From assembly GCF_019219075.1 (NCBI RefSeq), contig NZ_JAHUWJ010000007.1:248001-312000 (forward strand): 64,000 bases of DNA, written 5' to 3'. The position numbers were made by a program, and so were the translations under genes. This document shows, in pieces, positions 43,457-53,165 of this stretch (the stretch's first letter is position 1; every line of letters starts with the position of its first letter). The notes below the pieces were generated by a model. It worked only from the letters and a program-made list of their open reading frames with translations, was not told where the DNA came from and ran no database searches. This DNA comes from Chitinophaga sp. sic0106. Its GTDB lineage: Bacteria; Bacteroidota; Bacteroidia; Chitinophagales; Chitinophagaceae.

Positions 43457-44890
43457 TTATGGGTTATTGGTCATACCAGGATTCAGGTCCATGGTGAGTC
43501 GACTATAGCGAAGGGTGAACCGTTCCGGCCGGAGGGTTACTTCCTGTGAAGCCCCTGTTGGCGCATATATCCGGTGAACATATGTTTTGTGCCTGAACAA
43601 TGGATCAACAGACATACGGCGCATATCAAACCAGCGGTTACCCGTTAGTGCAAATTCACGCACTCTTTCACCGTTGATCACATAATCTGTCAGCTGCTCT
43701 TGTGTCATCCCCGCAGGAACGGCTGATACCGATACAGGTATGCGGCGGGCACGTAAGGTTTCCAGATCGGCGCGGGCGCCATCGGGGTCGCTGGTGCGGG
43801 CTTTACATTCTGCCCTCATCAATAACATATCCGGTAATGTAATGCCTAAATTGACTGCTATACCAGGCATGCCCATTCTGCGCAGCACACCTGCGGTGTT
43901 GTAGGTGCCACCACCGAAAGCAGCACCTGTAAATAGTTTAAGGCGCAGATCCTCCGTTTGAAAAAGCGCACGGGCCTCCTGCGACAATACCAGTTCACTG
44001 TTAGTAAATGCCCAGTAGTTGACAACATTTTTTACAAAGATAGATTCCACAAATGCATCGGGCGCCGGTGATGCCGGCCCTAAAGCACTTATGGGCAGAA
44101 ATACCCCTCCGGAAGCCAATTCCTTATTGTAATCGTATAGGCGTACCGGTATGCTGGCTCCCTGTAAATCCGTAAAAGCATTATTAAGTTGTTCCAGTGC
44201 TTGCGGAAAGCGGCCCATCGTTAAGTATACCTTACCCAACAGGGCCTCCCCGGCAGTTTTAGACATACGCATGCGCCAATACACCTTTTCCGGCAGGTCA
44301 GGTATGGCCGTCAGCAAATCGCGCTGCAGCAAGTCGTATACTTCCTGGACGGTGGCACGGGTAAACTTTTGCTGTGTTACGTCCGACTGCGTACTGATGG
44401 GACATCCCAGGTCGCTGGCCGCCGTAGCCGGATCATAGGGTTTTCCAAAGTAATTAACCATCATAAAATAGCACCAGGCGCGACCCGCCAGTGCTTCCGC
44501 CTTCAGGCTGCGCTTTTGCTGTTCCGTACCATTTACACTATTCATTACCTCATTGATCACTTTGTTATATACATACACCTGTTTCATGAAATCAATTACT
44601 TCCGGATTGTTTTCATTAGGCTCGTAGACATCATCTGCCCATTTAAACAAGCGCTGTACCCTTAAGGTAGCGCCGCTGAGCCACGGCTCTACCGCCACCA
44701 CCTCATCTCCCATTGGCACCTGTGTATCAGCTGTTACATTGAGCAAATCAATATTATTCAATAACAGGTTGTAATCGTCTGTTTCTTTAGCAATGAGCTT
44801 ACCCTTAGGCTCCACCTCCAGGAAATCTTTATTGCACGCGACCAGCATCGTTATACTCAGCAATCCCGCTAACCAGATTCTATTCGTCAT
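43457..44890 (-). CDS. SusD/RagB outer-membrane lipoprotein
   Basis: This 477-residue lipoprotein has the leader ITMLVAC-N. SusD motifs are visible: KAEALAGRAWCYFMMVNYFGKPY (about 130-152), LLMRAECKAR and the C-terminal INGERVREFALTGNRWFDMRRM. It partners the SusC 19 bp upstream. No glycoside hydrolase is in the same operon; GH95 lies downstream after a hairpin. The ligand is therefore uncertain. Confidence 0.93.
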   Translation of the reverse strand: MTNRIWLAGLLSITMLVACNKDFLEVEPKGKLIAKETDDYNLLLNNIDLLNVTADTQVPMGDEVVAVEPWLSGATLRVQRLFKWADDVYEPNENNPEVIDFMKQVYVYNKVINEVMNSVNGTEQQKRSLKAEALAGRAWCYFMMVNYFGKPYDPATAASDLGCPISTQSDVTQQKFTRATVQEVYDLLQRDLLTAIPDLPEKVYWRMRMSKTAGEALLGKVYLTMGRFPQALEQLNNAFTDLQGASIPVRLYDYNKELASGGVFLPISALGPASPAPDAFVESIFVKNVVNYWAFTNSELVLSQEARALFQTEDLRLKLFTGAAFGGGTYNTAGVLRRMGMPGIAVNLGITLPDMLLMRAECKARTSDPDGARADLETLRARRIPVSVSAVPAGMTQEQLTDYVINGERVREFALTGNRWFDMRRMSVDPLFRHKTYVHRIYAPTGASQEVTLRPERFTLRYSRLTMDLNPGMTNNP

Positions 44891-44908
44891 GATTAATTGG
44901 TTTAAAAG

Positions 44909-47900
44909 TTAGAATGATACATGCGCACCAAATGTAAAAGTCCCCTGGTTTACCGGTATCGCGCGGATACCACCAGCTACTGTGCCTCCCAGGGCATTCA
45001 TAAACTCAGGATCTATATCATATTGGTTGGCCTTCCACAACATCACATTGGATACCTGGAAACGGAAGGTGATCGCCTGTGATTTGAGACGCTGCACCAG
45101 CTGCGCCGGCAGTGAATAGAACAGTGAAATATCGCGGAACTTCATATAGGATGCACTCACAATGTTGGTATTGGCAGCCGTATAATATTCCACGTCCCGT
45201 TCTGCATTGCTGATAGATGCGTTAGGGATGTACTTGGGAATATCCGTCAACGCTTCATCGCCGGGCTTTCTCCAGCGGTTTGCGAATTCAGCATTCGGAT
45301 TTCCGCTTGAAAACGGACTGCTGCTGCTTTGTATCAGGCGACCACCACTGTAATTACTATTCACATCTCTGCGCATAACTGCACCGAGGTTATAAATAAT
45401 GTTGGCGGACAAACTGAAACTGCGGTAAGTAAAGGTGTTGCTAAAACCACCGGACCATGGCGACTGTGCAGTACCCATCAGCAGGATGTCTGCCGGCTTA
45501 GCCACGTTACGATCGGCCGTAATTTTGCCTCCTGCATTTATCTGCGGATTCCCTTGCGCATTTAATCCGGCATAATCGTAGCCAAACACCGGCACTGCCG
45601 GATAACCTTCCACAAAGCGGGACAGCAGCAGTTGGCGCCCGGTAGTAATAGGCGTTGCCATATTCAGCTTAGTGATACGGTTACGGTTATAACCCAGTGT
45701 AAATACGGTAGACCAGCTAAAATCCTTCGCATGCACATTCATCGATTGCACACTGATCTCCACTCCTTTATTTACGATATCCCCAAGGTTACCAATCACG
45801 GAGCCATAACCGGTGAATGGATTCAGGCTCATATTGCCGATCAGGTTGGTGGTGGCTCGTTGATATACATCCACCGCACCTTTCAGGCGATCGTTTAAGA
45901 TGGAGAAGTCCACTCCTATATTTGTAGTAGCGGTGCTTTCCCAGGTGAGCCGGTTATTGGCAGGCGAAGCAATGTATAATCCCTGGTTATTATAAAAGTA
46001 GCCATTGGTACGTGGCGCAAGAATGTCGAAACTAGCCGCCGTACCCGGATTGGGGCTGTTGCCTGTAATGCCGTAGGTTACACGCAGCGCCAGGAATTGC
46101 AACCAGGGTGTATGTGCCAGGAAGCTTTCACTACTGGCCGTCCACTTACCGCCAACGCTCCATACAGGACGGTTTTGGGCAGATTTATCACGACCAAATA
46201 AATTGCTTTCATCTATTCGCCAGCTCGCATTCAAGGCATATTTAAGTTTCCAGGTATAGGCGGCATTGGCATAATAGGAAGTAGAGCGGGCTTTTATTTC
46301 AGCTTGCGCAAAAACACTGTCGCTATTCAGGACACTACGGTTAAGGCTATTGGGCAATACCGGGTTGTTAATGCCCGGATTAGCGAGTGATTTATAATCC
46401 ACCACACCGGCTGTTTGCAGTAATGGATCGTATCCCCTTGCCTGGTTGGTGTTGTAATTGGTTAATTGCTCAGTAGCCTCCTGGCCTGCCAGCAGGGTCA
46501 GTTGATGGGTACGCTGCCGCCATGCCTGGTCGTAAATCAACTGGTTACGCACCGTCCAGTTAGTTTGCAATGTATTTGCCACTGTATACCGGCCACCGGA
46601 GGATGGCAGGTAATACACCGGCTTACCACCGGGAACAGCTACAGTAAATTGCACCAGCTCCTCGCGTACACGGTAACTTTGTTCGCTGTCGAAAACAGTT
46701 GTCCTGTTACTGCCTTTCAGATAGCCATACACGCCTTCGTAACGCAGCCCCTTTAGCAGTTGTGCCGTTAGTCCGCCTGTAACCCGCGCCAGCATAGCAT
46801 TACTGTTAGTTTGACCATAATTCATTTCATCCAGCGGAATATAGTCCAGGCTTACCCCACTCTGTTTTTCCAGCGACCCGCGCGTAGAATCCTGCAGCCG
46901 GATAAAGGATGCAGTGCTCAGGTGCTTACCATTGGCATCCTGAAACAGTTGGTAGGGCAGCATCATCCCATTGACAATTATATTGGGTGGTGAAAAAGTT
47001 TGGGTATTGGTAAGGTCTGTAATCAGGTAGGCTTTGATATGTTTGTTGAACTGCAGGTCCTGGCGCAGATTCAGTTTAAAGGTATTATTTTTTTCAGTCG
47101 GGCGACTGGAGCGCACGCCTGTATAGGCCATTGATCCGTAGAAGCCGTAATTGCTGGTACCTCCACGTACGGAGAGGGTGTGGTTAGTAAGCGCGGCAGA
47201 GCGGTACCAGAGGTCGCTGATCTGATCCAGGTTGTTGATGCCGGCAAGACTATCTAACTGGCTTTTAGCCTGTGCGGCGGTAATGAGACCGCGGTACTGG
47301 TTATATAAAATCATTTCATGTGGCGGCACACCGGTTAAATTGGTTGGGTTCACCACATTACTCCATTTGTTGTTGGCTAAGTCCGGCGAAAAAATGGCGG
47401 TGGCTTCGTCAATAAACTGACGGCTGCTGAGCACCGGCATGTTCTTCAGGTCCGGCCTTCCCTGGAGGTTTACAAAGCCATCGTATTCCATGGACAGGCG
47501 ACTCGACTCCTTTCCCTTTTTGGTGGTAATCACAATTACCCCGTTGGAAGCCCGGGCACCCCAGATAGAGGCTGCTGTGGCATCTTTCAAAACAGTAATA
47601 TCCTCCACATCCTGTGGATTGATGGCATTGATATCATCCATAGGAATTCCATCCACTACCAACAAAGGCCCATGGCTGGTATTGTCCGATATGGAGGCAA
47701 GCCCACGTATCAGGATATTATTACCTTTAACAGGACTTGGAGCGTTGTTGATGGTAAGCCCGGGCACCAGGCCTTCTATGCGCTGTACAATATTCATGCT
47801 GCCGGAGCGGTTTTTGAAAATCGCATCATCAGGTTTCGAAAAGCTACCTGTAGTGCGTTCTTTGGAGATTACCTGGTAACCGGTAGATACCACATTGGCG

Positions 47901-48493
47901 GTAGATAAATTTGTTACGGAAGATGTTAAACGCACAACCAGCGGAGCCTGGGACCGGATCACCAGCACCTGTGGCAGATAACCGATGCTGCTTACCTCTA
48001 CTTCATTGCCGGCATCCACTCCCTTTATCCGAAAAGTACCATCCGCAGCAGATACGGTCTGGCTATTTTTTCCCCGCACCCTCAGGCTCACTCCTGGAAT
48101 AGGCATACCGGTGCTGTCCTGCACTTTTCCTGTGATAGTCCACTCCTGCTCCTGTTGGCTGTTGGCGGGCGCCGCTTTAGAACGGATGATCACCCGATTA
48201 CCATTTAGCTGGTAGGACAATGGTTGGCCATCCATACATTTGTTTAACACCTCTTCCGGTGTTGCCTCTTTTACCTGTATGCTCACAGGTTTCAGGTGTT
48301 TGAGCGCTGCCTCATTGTAAATAATGCTGATACCCGTTTGTCTGAGGATCTCTGTAAATACTTCCTGTAATGGCTTTTCCTTCAGCGACAGGGAAATGCG
48401 TTGTGCTGTGGCTCCTGCTGCTCCAAGCTGCAAGCAGCATGTCAACAGGATGACCACACCAATTTTCAATAGTTGGTTGTTGGTCTGATTCAT
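44909..48493 (-). CDS. SusC/RagA TonB-linked transporter with STN domain
   Basis: This 1194-residue protein has a signal peptide, an STN domain (about 33-110: RISLSLKEKPLQEVFTEILRQTGISIIYN), a carboxypeptidase-like domain (about 120-200: ITGKVQDSTGMPIPGVSLRVRGK), a plug (VVSTGYQVISKERTTGSF, ILIRGLASI, ITVLKDATAASIWGARASNGVIVITTKKGK) and the barrel. The STN domain indicates that it signals to the FecR encoded 19 bp upstream. It transports ligand from SusD at the cost of TonB energy. Confidence 0.95.
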   Translation of the reverse strand: MNQTNNQLLKIGVVILLTCCLQLGAAGATAQRISLSLKEKPLQEVFTEILRQTGISIIYNEAALKHLKPVSIQVKEATPEEVLNKCMDGQPLSYQLNGNRVIIRSKAAPANSQQEQEWTITGKVQDSTGMPIPGVSLRVRGKNSQTVSAADGTFRIKGVDAGNEVEVSSIGYLPQVLVIRSQAPLVVRLTSSVTNLSTANVVSTGYQVISKERTTGSFSKPDDAIFKNRSGSMNIVQRIEGLVPGLTINNAPSPVKGNNILIRGLASISDNTSHGPLLVVDGIPMDDINAINPQDVEDITVLKDATAASIWGARASNGVIVITTKKGKESSRLSMEYDGFVNLQGRPDLKNMPVLSSRQFIDEATAIFSPDLANNKWSNVVNPTNLTGVPPHEMILYNQYRGLITAAQAKSQLDSLAGINNLDQISDLWYRSAALTNHTLSVRGGTSNYGFYGSMAYTGVRSSRPTEKNNTFKLNLRQDLQFNKHIKAYLITDLTNTQTFSPPNIIVNGMMLPYQLFQDANGKHLSTASFIRLQDSTRGSLEKQSGVSLDYIPLDEMNYGQTNSNAMLARVTGGLTAQLLKGLRYEGVYGYLKGSNRTTVFDSEQSYRVREELVQFTVAVPGGKPVYYLPSSGGRYTVANTLQTNWTVRNQLIYDQAWRQRTHQLTLLAGQEATEQLTNYNTNQARGYDPLLQTAGVVDYKSLANPGINNPVLPNSLNRSVLNSDSVFAQAEIKARSTSYYANAAYTWKLKYALNASWRIDESNLFGRDKSAQNRPVWSVGGKWTASSESFLAHTPWLQFLALRVTYGITGNSPNPGTAASFDILAPRTNGYFYNNQGLYIASPANNRLTWESTATTNIGVDFSILNDRLKGAVDVYQRATTNLIGNMSLNPFTGYGSVIGNLGDIVNKGVEISVQSMNVHAKDFSWSTVFTLGYNRNRITKLNMATPITTGRQLLLSRFVEGYPAVPVFGYDYAGLNAQGNPQINAGGKITADRNVAKPADILLMGTAQSPWSGGFSNTFTYRSFSLSANIIYNLGAVMRRDVNSNYSGGRLIQSSSSPFSSGNPNAEFANRWRKPGDEALTDIPKYIPNASISNAERDVEYYTAANTNIVSASYMKFRDISLFYSLPAQLVQRLKSQAITFRFQVSNVMLWKANQYDIDPEFMNALGGTVAGGIRAIPVNQGTFTFGAHVSF

Positions 48494-48511
48494 TTACTAG
48501 GTGGATATTAA

Positions 48512-49687
48512 TTATGGTTGACTGGTTGATAAAACATATACGGTATTGCCTTGTACACGGAATTTGTTTGGTCCGCTTGCTTCCAGCATGTCTAAAACAT
48601 CCTGCAGTTGCTGGTTCCTGCCGATGCCACCACCGTAATGGTATGGTACTGCCGTAGTTTGATAAACAATCTGCACATTATACCACCGGGCAATTTCCCG
48701 CAAAATGGCTGGCAGGTCGGCATCATTAAATTCAAACATGCCGTTTTTCCAGGCGGTAACTTTTCGTATATCCGCCATACGGCTGGTGGTGCTACCTGTT
48801 GCCTGGGTGGTTACCGCCTGTTCCCCCGGGGTCAGCAGCACGCTTGCTTTTCCGGCAGCTACCCTCACCTTTCCTGTTGCCAGTGTGGTAAGCACCTGTG
48901 CTTCATCCGTATAAGCGTTTACGTTAAAGCTGGTACCCAGTACTTCCACCGTTACCTCGCTGGCATTAACTTTAAATGGGCGTTTCACATCCTGGGTAAT
49001 TTCGAAATAGGCTTCCCCGCGCAGCTTTACTACACGCTCACTACCGGTGAATGCCGTAGGAAATATGAGTGAAGAAGCAGAGTTCAGCCATACCTTGCTA
49101 CCATCGGGTAGCCGCAGCTCAAACTGGCTGCCCGGCGGTGTTGAGAGCGTATGCATCACAGCTTTTTCAGTGGCAGTATTGCTATAATCCAGTGCACTGC
49201 CGGTTTTGGTAACCACGGCTCCTCCCTGGCGGCTAACCACCCCATTATGGGCGGCATCCAGGGCTACCACACCACCATCTGCCAGCGTGAGTATGGCACG
49301 GTTACTACCCGCAGGCATTTTTGCAATAACCGGTGTAACCGGAGAAGTTGTATAGTATTTCATTACAGCTGTGGCACACAGCATAAGTATAACAGCAGCG
49401 GCCACACGCCATACATAGTAAAGCACTGTACGCGGTTGATTTTCCGGTATTCCCAGGGCGGAAAAAATTGCCCGGGTGGCGGCGGCGGTATCCTGTTGGT
49501 CAAACTCCCGCATACGGGCCACCAGCCATTTACGATCTGTCAGCTGCTGCGCCGTGTGCTGGTTTAGAGCTGACTCGCTCACCCACTGATTCCATAATTC
49601 CTGTTCCTCCGGCGTTGTTGGCAGGCCTTCTCTTATTTTGGCGGCCACCATTGCCAGTTGCATTGCCTGCTCTTCTTTATAGCTCAT
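48512..49687 (-). CDS. FecR-type anti-sigma factor
   Basis: This 391-residue protein has a cytoplasmic N-domain (about 1-85), a transmembrane helix about 95-113 (VWRVAAAVILMLCATAVM), and a FecR domain about 180-290 with STPPGSQFELRLPDGSKVWLNSASSLIFPTAF. A C-terminal DUF4974-type domain (MFEFNDADLPAILREIARWYNVQIVY) completes it. It should sense the SusC signal and regulate the sigma factor 94 bp upstream. Operon with SusC (19-bp gap). Confidence 0.95.
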   Translation of the reverse strand: MSYKEEQAMQLAMVAAKIREGLPTTPEEQELWNQWVSESALNQHTAQQLTDRKWLVARMREFDQQDTAAATRAIFSALGIPENQPRTVLYYVWRVAAAVILMLCATAVMKYYTTSPVTPVIAKMPAGSNRAILTLADGGVVALDAAHNGVVSRQGGAVVTKTGSALDYSNTATEKAVMHTLSTPPGSQFELRLPDGSKVWLNSASSLIFPTAFTGSERVVKLRGEAYFEITQDVKRPFKVNASEVTVEVLGTSFNVNAYTDEAQVLTTLATGKVRVAAGKASVLLTPGEQAVTTQATGSTTSRMADIRKVTAWKNGMFEFNDADLPAILREIARWYNVQIVYQTTAVPYHYGGGIGRNQQLQDVLDMLEASGPNKFRVQGNTVYVLSTSQP

Positions 49688-49780
49688 AAATACGCGCTTT
49701 CCGGGTCACTATCCCCAATAGAAACACCGCCGTCTGGAAAAAGTACCATCGGCATCTAAAAAAAAATTTAAACAGGGAAA

Positions 49781-50368
49781 TTAAAAAGGAAGTAATAACC
49801 TCAGCAGGAGCTGCAGCATTTTTGGATCATGTCCGAATTTCTTACGCAACAGCTCAAAGGCTTTGTATTTCTGGTTTTTCACAGTCTGTAATTGCAGCTT
49901 GAGTTTATCCGCAATTTCCTGTAAGCTCAATCCTTCTTCTACACTGAGATAAAATATTTCCTTCATACGTGCAGGCATCAGGGCTACTTCCTGGTAAATC
50001 AGTGCCTGGGTTTCGGCTTCAGCTAACTGTCGTTGTCCGTCATTATCCACCGGGTCTGCCAATACCGTATGATTGCGCACGAGTTCCCGCTCCCTGCTGC
50101 GATTAGCATTGAGGCAGGCATTGCGGGTAGTAAGAAAAAGGAATTTACGCAAGGCCGGCATAGTGTCAAAACGGTCCTGATGGCGCCACAGCGCAATAAA
50201 TGATTCCTGTGCAATATCATGTACCTGCGCAGGATGGGATAACAAACCACTGGCATAGTGACACACCACAGGAAAATAAAGCTTCACCAATTCGGCAAAT
50301 GCATCATTGTTCTGTAGTGTTAATTCCCGGAGCAGCCACTCCTCTTTATGCGCAGTGAATAACGACAA
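49781..50368 (-). CDS. ECF RNA polymerase sigma factor, FecI type
   Basis: This 195-residue protein has region 2 at about 20-90 (LVKLYFPVVCHYASGLLSHPAQVHDIAQESFIALW, FLFLTTRNACLN) and region 4 at about 125-180 (EVALMPARMKEIFYLSVEEGLSLQEIADKLKLQLQTVKNQK). It ends in a hydrophobic stretch (LLQ-rich, MLQLLLRLLLPF). It should activate the FecR-SusC-SusD-TlpA operon next to it. The TTCACCCTTTT motif of the other ECF locus does not occur here, so the two sigma factors probably recognise different promoters. Confidence 0.94.
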   Translation of the reverse strand: MSLFTAHKEEWLLRELTLQNNDAFAELVKLYFPVVCHYASGLLSHPAQVHDIAQESFIALWRHQDRFDTMPALRKFLFLTTRNACLNANRSRERELVRNHTVLADPVDNDGQRQLAEAETQALIYQEVALMPARMKEIFYLSVEEGLSLQEIADKLKLQLQTVKNQKYKAFELLRKKFGHDPKMLQLLLRLLLPF

Positions 50369-50588
50369 GTAATAGTTTGGATTGTTTCCGCAATAATAAT
50401 AAAAAAAATAAAAAATAGTCAGCAGGAGTATAGGTAATAATCTATTAACGGTAAAGCAAATAGCCTTTCATCTCCTTTAAAAGCCAGCAATTCGGTAATA
50501 GCATTCACTGCATCAATTTTTACATTAACGAAAAAAACCTGCGCCTAAGCACAGGTTCTTTTCTGCATTTATCAAACTCTAATAATCC
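50369..50588. terminator. Gap with GH92 terminator
   Basis: No gene is seen. The hairpin 50536-50557 (AACCTG / CAGGTT with inner GC/GC, loop CTAA) is followed on the minus strand by a T run (complement of 50531-50537), an intrinsic terminator for GH92. The rest is A+T-rich and presumably carries the promoter of the ECF sigma gene. Confidence 0.7.
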
Positions 50589-52817
50589 TTATTCAATACC
50601 CCAGTCCTTATTTGGCTTGCTGCCCATTTCCAGCTCCAGCTTACCGCCACTCATCAACTGATCATGTGTAAACCAGGGGGTGTTTATCGCCACGCCATTC
50701 AGTTTGGCGGACTGTATATACTTATTCACTTCTGTGCAGTTATTGGCAATCACGGTAAAGTCCTTACCATTTTTCAAATGCACGGTCACTTTCGAAAACA
50801 CGGGGCTGCCAATGGTGTACAGCGGCTCCCCGGGCACTACCGGGTAAAAGCCCATGGAGGAAAACACCACGAAGGCCGACATGCCACCACCATCTTCATC
50901 GCCGGGGATGCCGAAAATATTATCATCAAACCAGGTTTTCAGCAGCAGGCGTATACGTTGCTGTGTTTTCCAGGGTGATTTCGTATAGTTGTACAGGTAA
51001 GGAATGAAGAAGCTCGGTTCGTTGCCCATGGAATACTGCCCTACCAGGCCGGTGGCATCCGGGAATTTGGCCCAGAACTCATAACGGCTGCGGCCCAGCC
51101 CTTCCCGGAATAGTTGATCCAGGCGGCGCTCAAAGCCATCTTTGCCGTTCATCAGCTTCATCAGGCCAGGAATATCCTGTTGCACCTGCCACATATACGT
51201 CCAGCCGTTGTTTTCATCATAGTACTCCCGGCCGCCCATGCCGCCGTCGAATACCGGATCAATGTTGATCCAGTTGCCGGCACTGTCTTTAGGCAGGAAA
51301 AACTGACGCTCCGCATGCCAGAGCTGATGGTAGTTCTGCCCTCTGGCCGTAAACGTTTTTGCGTCAGCCGTTTTGCCAAGGTCTGCTGCCAGCTGGCCTA
51401 CTGCCCAGTCGTCGTAAGCGCCGCCCAGCGTCACCGCTACGGCCTGGCGTTTTTCAAAGGAATGCACCTGCGGTACCGGATCTTTTTCGCCGGACTTTAA
51501 AGCCGGGAAGTAACCTTTCTGATGATAGAAATCATCCAGGACCGTTTTAGGGCCATTGCGCCATGGCAGCATGGTAGCGCTGGTGGCGTTCTTTTTCATG
51601 CCCTCATAGGCTTTGGCTACATCAAAATTGCGCAGCCCTTTGCGGTAGGCGTCCAGGAACATTACCGAAGAGTGAAAGCCGTTCATGCACGCGTGATCAC
51701 CGTATAGTACCGGGAAGGTGGGCATCCAGCCGCTTTGTTCGTACATGCGTACATATGATTGCAGCATGTCCTCTTCTCTCTCCGGTAATAAAATAGTACG
51801 CAGCGGATGCAAGGCCAGGTAAGTATCCCATACCCAGTCGTCCACATAAAATGGACGGTTGTCCGTATGTACTTTATTATCATAGCCGCTATAGTACTTA
51901 CCGTTTTCTGTAATGTTTACCATGCGCTCATAACAACGATACAGGGCAGTATAAAAACTGCGGCGCTCAGCCGGCGTGCCACCCTCTACTTCAATTTGCC
52001 CCATCACCTCCTGCCATGCCTTTTTAGCATTGGCGACTACCGCCTCAAAGCTTTGACCACCGCCAAGTTCCAGCTCGTAGTTCTCCTTTGCCTGCGCTTC
52101 ACTGATAAATGAAACAGCATAACGCAAAGTGGCTACACGCTTTTCCAGCGACACCCAGGCTTTTCCCTCTCCTTTTTGTTGCGTAGTGGCGTTACCGTTA
52201 GTAAAGCCGCCGGACTTCACCGGCTGATCAAAACGACCGTACACATAAACGGGTACATCCTGCAACCCATCTTCTGCCTTAAATACCTGCATACCCGCTA
52301 TGGTACTGTCATTATCAAACCGCCACCAGTTGCGTGCACGGTCATACGTGTTAAATAGCAAACGCTTTGCGCCGGTAGCAGGAAAAGTAAAACGGTAATA
52401 ACCTGCTTTTTTGCCTGGCGTATATTCTACCGTGATATCCTTGTCCACCAGGTTGGTATAATAATGCCAGGGAGCACGCTCTTCGGCTCCCTGGTCATAT
52501 GACAAACGGGTTTTCCAGGATGACTCACTCAAATGTTCATCGTTATTGGGCTGAAGGGCAAATACCTGCCCCAGCCGGTGCGACACGAGCAACAACGGAA
52601 AACTGCTGATCTGATCATCCAGATAATCCTTTCGTACAGGCGTCATGCGCATCATTTCGTTAGGCAACTGCATGGTGGGCCTGGTAGGCTCCAGCAAAGT
52701 ACCTACGCCACCTATCTCGGGACGTATATACGACAATACATCTGCTGATGGCTGCTGTGCAACTGCCATACCGCTCAGCAGCATGGCCGCACAGGAAACT
52801 ATAATTTGCTTCTTCAT
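50589..52817 (-). CDS. GH92 alpha-mannosidase-family enzyme
   Basis: This 742-residue protein has a signal peptide (ending MAVA-QQ). An N-terminal beta domain (about 25-240) precedes an (alpha/alpha)6 catalytic domain with FYVDDWVWDTYLALHPL, GGMGGREYYDENNGWTYMW, Glu600 in GNEPSFFIPYLYN (the general acid position) and GIPGDEDGGGMSAF (636-649, the calcium/base region, Asp640 and Asp642). Family members are calcium-dependent exo-alpha-mannosidases. The usual GNDDCGQMSAW is changed to GDEDGGGMSAF here. It follows GH43 and a GH99-like remnant on the same strand, in a locus with SusC/SusD, and probably trims alpha-mannosides in the periplasm or at the surface. Confidence 0.93.
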   Translation of the reverse strand: MKKQIIVSCAAMLLSGMAVAQQPSADVLSYIRPEIGGVGTLLEPTRPTMQLPNEMMRMTPVRKDYLDDQISSFPLLLVSHRLGQVFALQPNNDEHLSESSWKTRLSYDQGAEERAPWHYYTNLVDKDITVEYTPGKKAGYYRFTFPATGAKRLLFNTYDRARNWWRFDNDSTIAGMQVFKAEDGLQDVPVYVYGRFDQPVKSGGFTNGNATTQQKGEGKAWVSLEKRVATLRYAVSFISEAQAKENYELELGGGQSFEAVVANAKKAWQEVMGQIEVEGGTPAERRSFYTALYRCYERMVNITENGKYYSGYDNKVHTDNRPFYVDDWVWDTYLALHPLRTILLPEREEDMLQSYVRMYEQSGWMPTFPVLYGDHACMNGFHSSVMFLDAYRKGLRNFDVAKAYEGMKKNATSATMLPWRNGPKTVLDDFYHQKGYFPALKSGEKDPVPQVHSFEKRQAVAVTLGGAYDDWAVGQLAADLGKTADAKTFTARGQNYHQLWHAERQFFLPKDSAGNWINIDPVFDGGMGGREYYDENNGWTYMWQVQQDIPGLMKLMNGKDGFERRLDQLFREGLGRSRYEFWAKFPDATGLVGQYSMGNEPSFFIPYLYNYTKSPWKTQQRIRLLLKTWFDDNIFGIPGDEDGGGMSAFVVFSSMGFYPVVPGEPLYTIGSPVFSKVTVHLKNGKDFTVIANNCTEVNKYIQSAKLNGVAINTPWFTHDQLMSGGKLELEMGSKPNKDWGIE

Positions 52818-52823
52818 AAACTA

Positions 52824-53135
52824 TTACTCCTTTGGAGCTGTTGGCCGTGTAGCCGTCAGCGTTGTTTCTTTTTTAAACATCTTCCCGCCATCTCTTGTCA
52901 GTCGCAGATAGTAGTCGGAAGAGCAGGCCGTACCATCTTCATCCAGCGTTACAAAGCCTGCACCTGCCGGCACATCCGCAGCGGTTTCGGCCGTTTTCGC
53001 AATCTGGTTGCCTTCATTACGGAGGTATCCGGGTTGCCATTACCTGGGCCGGTGCCCGGGGTGGCTGCTGCTTCCTCCTCCTTTTGAGCAGGAAGCAGCA
53101 GCCACCAATAGTAATGCTGTAACTATATTTCTCAC
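52824..53135 (-). pseudogene. GH99-like lipoprotein gene with the catalytic domain deleted
   Basis: From a GTG at 53135 a lipoprotein leader (TALLLVAAASC-SKGGGSSS) is readable; the frame is then broken by a TAA at 53040-53042. The +1 frame gives a normal Ser/Gly/Pro linker (TPGTGPGNGNPDTS), implying a 1-base indel. After a junction near 53018-53024 the original frame resumes as NEGNQIAKTAETAADV...GFVTLDEDG...SSDYYLRLT, which aligns with the last ~60 residues of the intact GH99-like protein at 60154 (NEGTSIFKCATT...GVFVGIEDELGSDYYLWLA). So leader and tail survive and the ~300-residue catalytic barrel is gone. It ends 6 bp before the GH92 start. Confidence 0.75.
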
Positions 53136-53165
53136 AATATTTTATTTAGATGGTAAGGAAAGAAA

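Noticed and set aside
43508-43520. AAGGGTGAA inside the second SusD gene as a further ECF promoter
   Set aside because: The partner box ATTGCC is absent at the right distance and it lies in coding sequence near the gene end.
49688-49780. An ECF promoter before the second FecR (minus-strand GGTACTTTTT and downstream bases)
   Set aside because: Only one copy is visible and it does not match the TTCACCCTTTT motif; no second instance was found to support a consensus.
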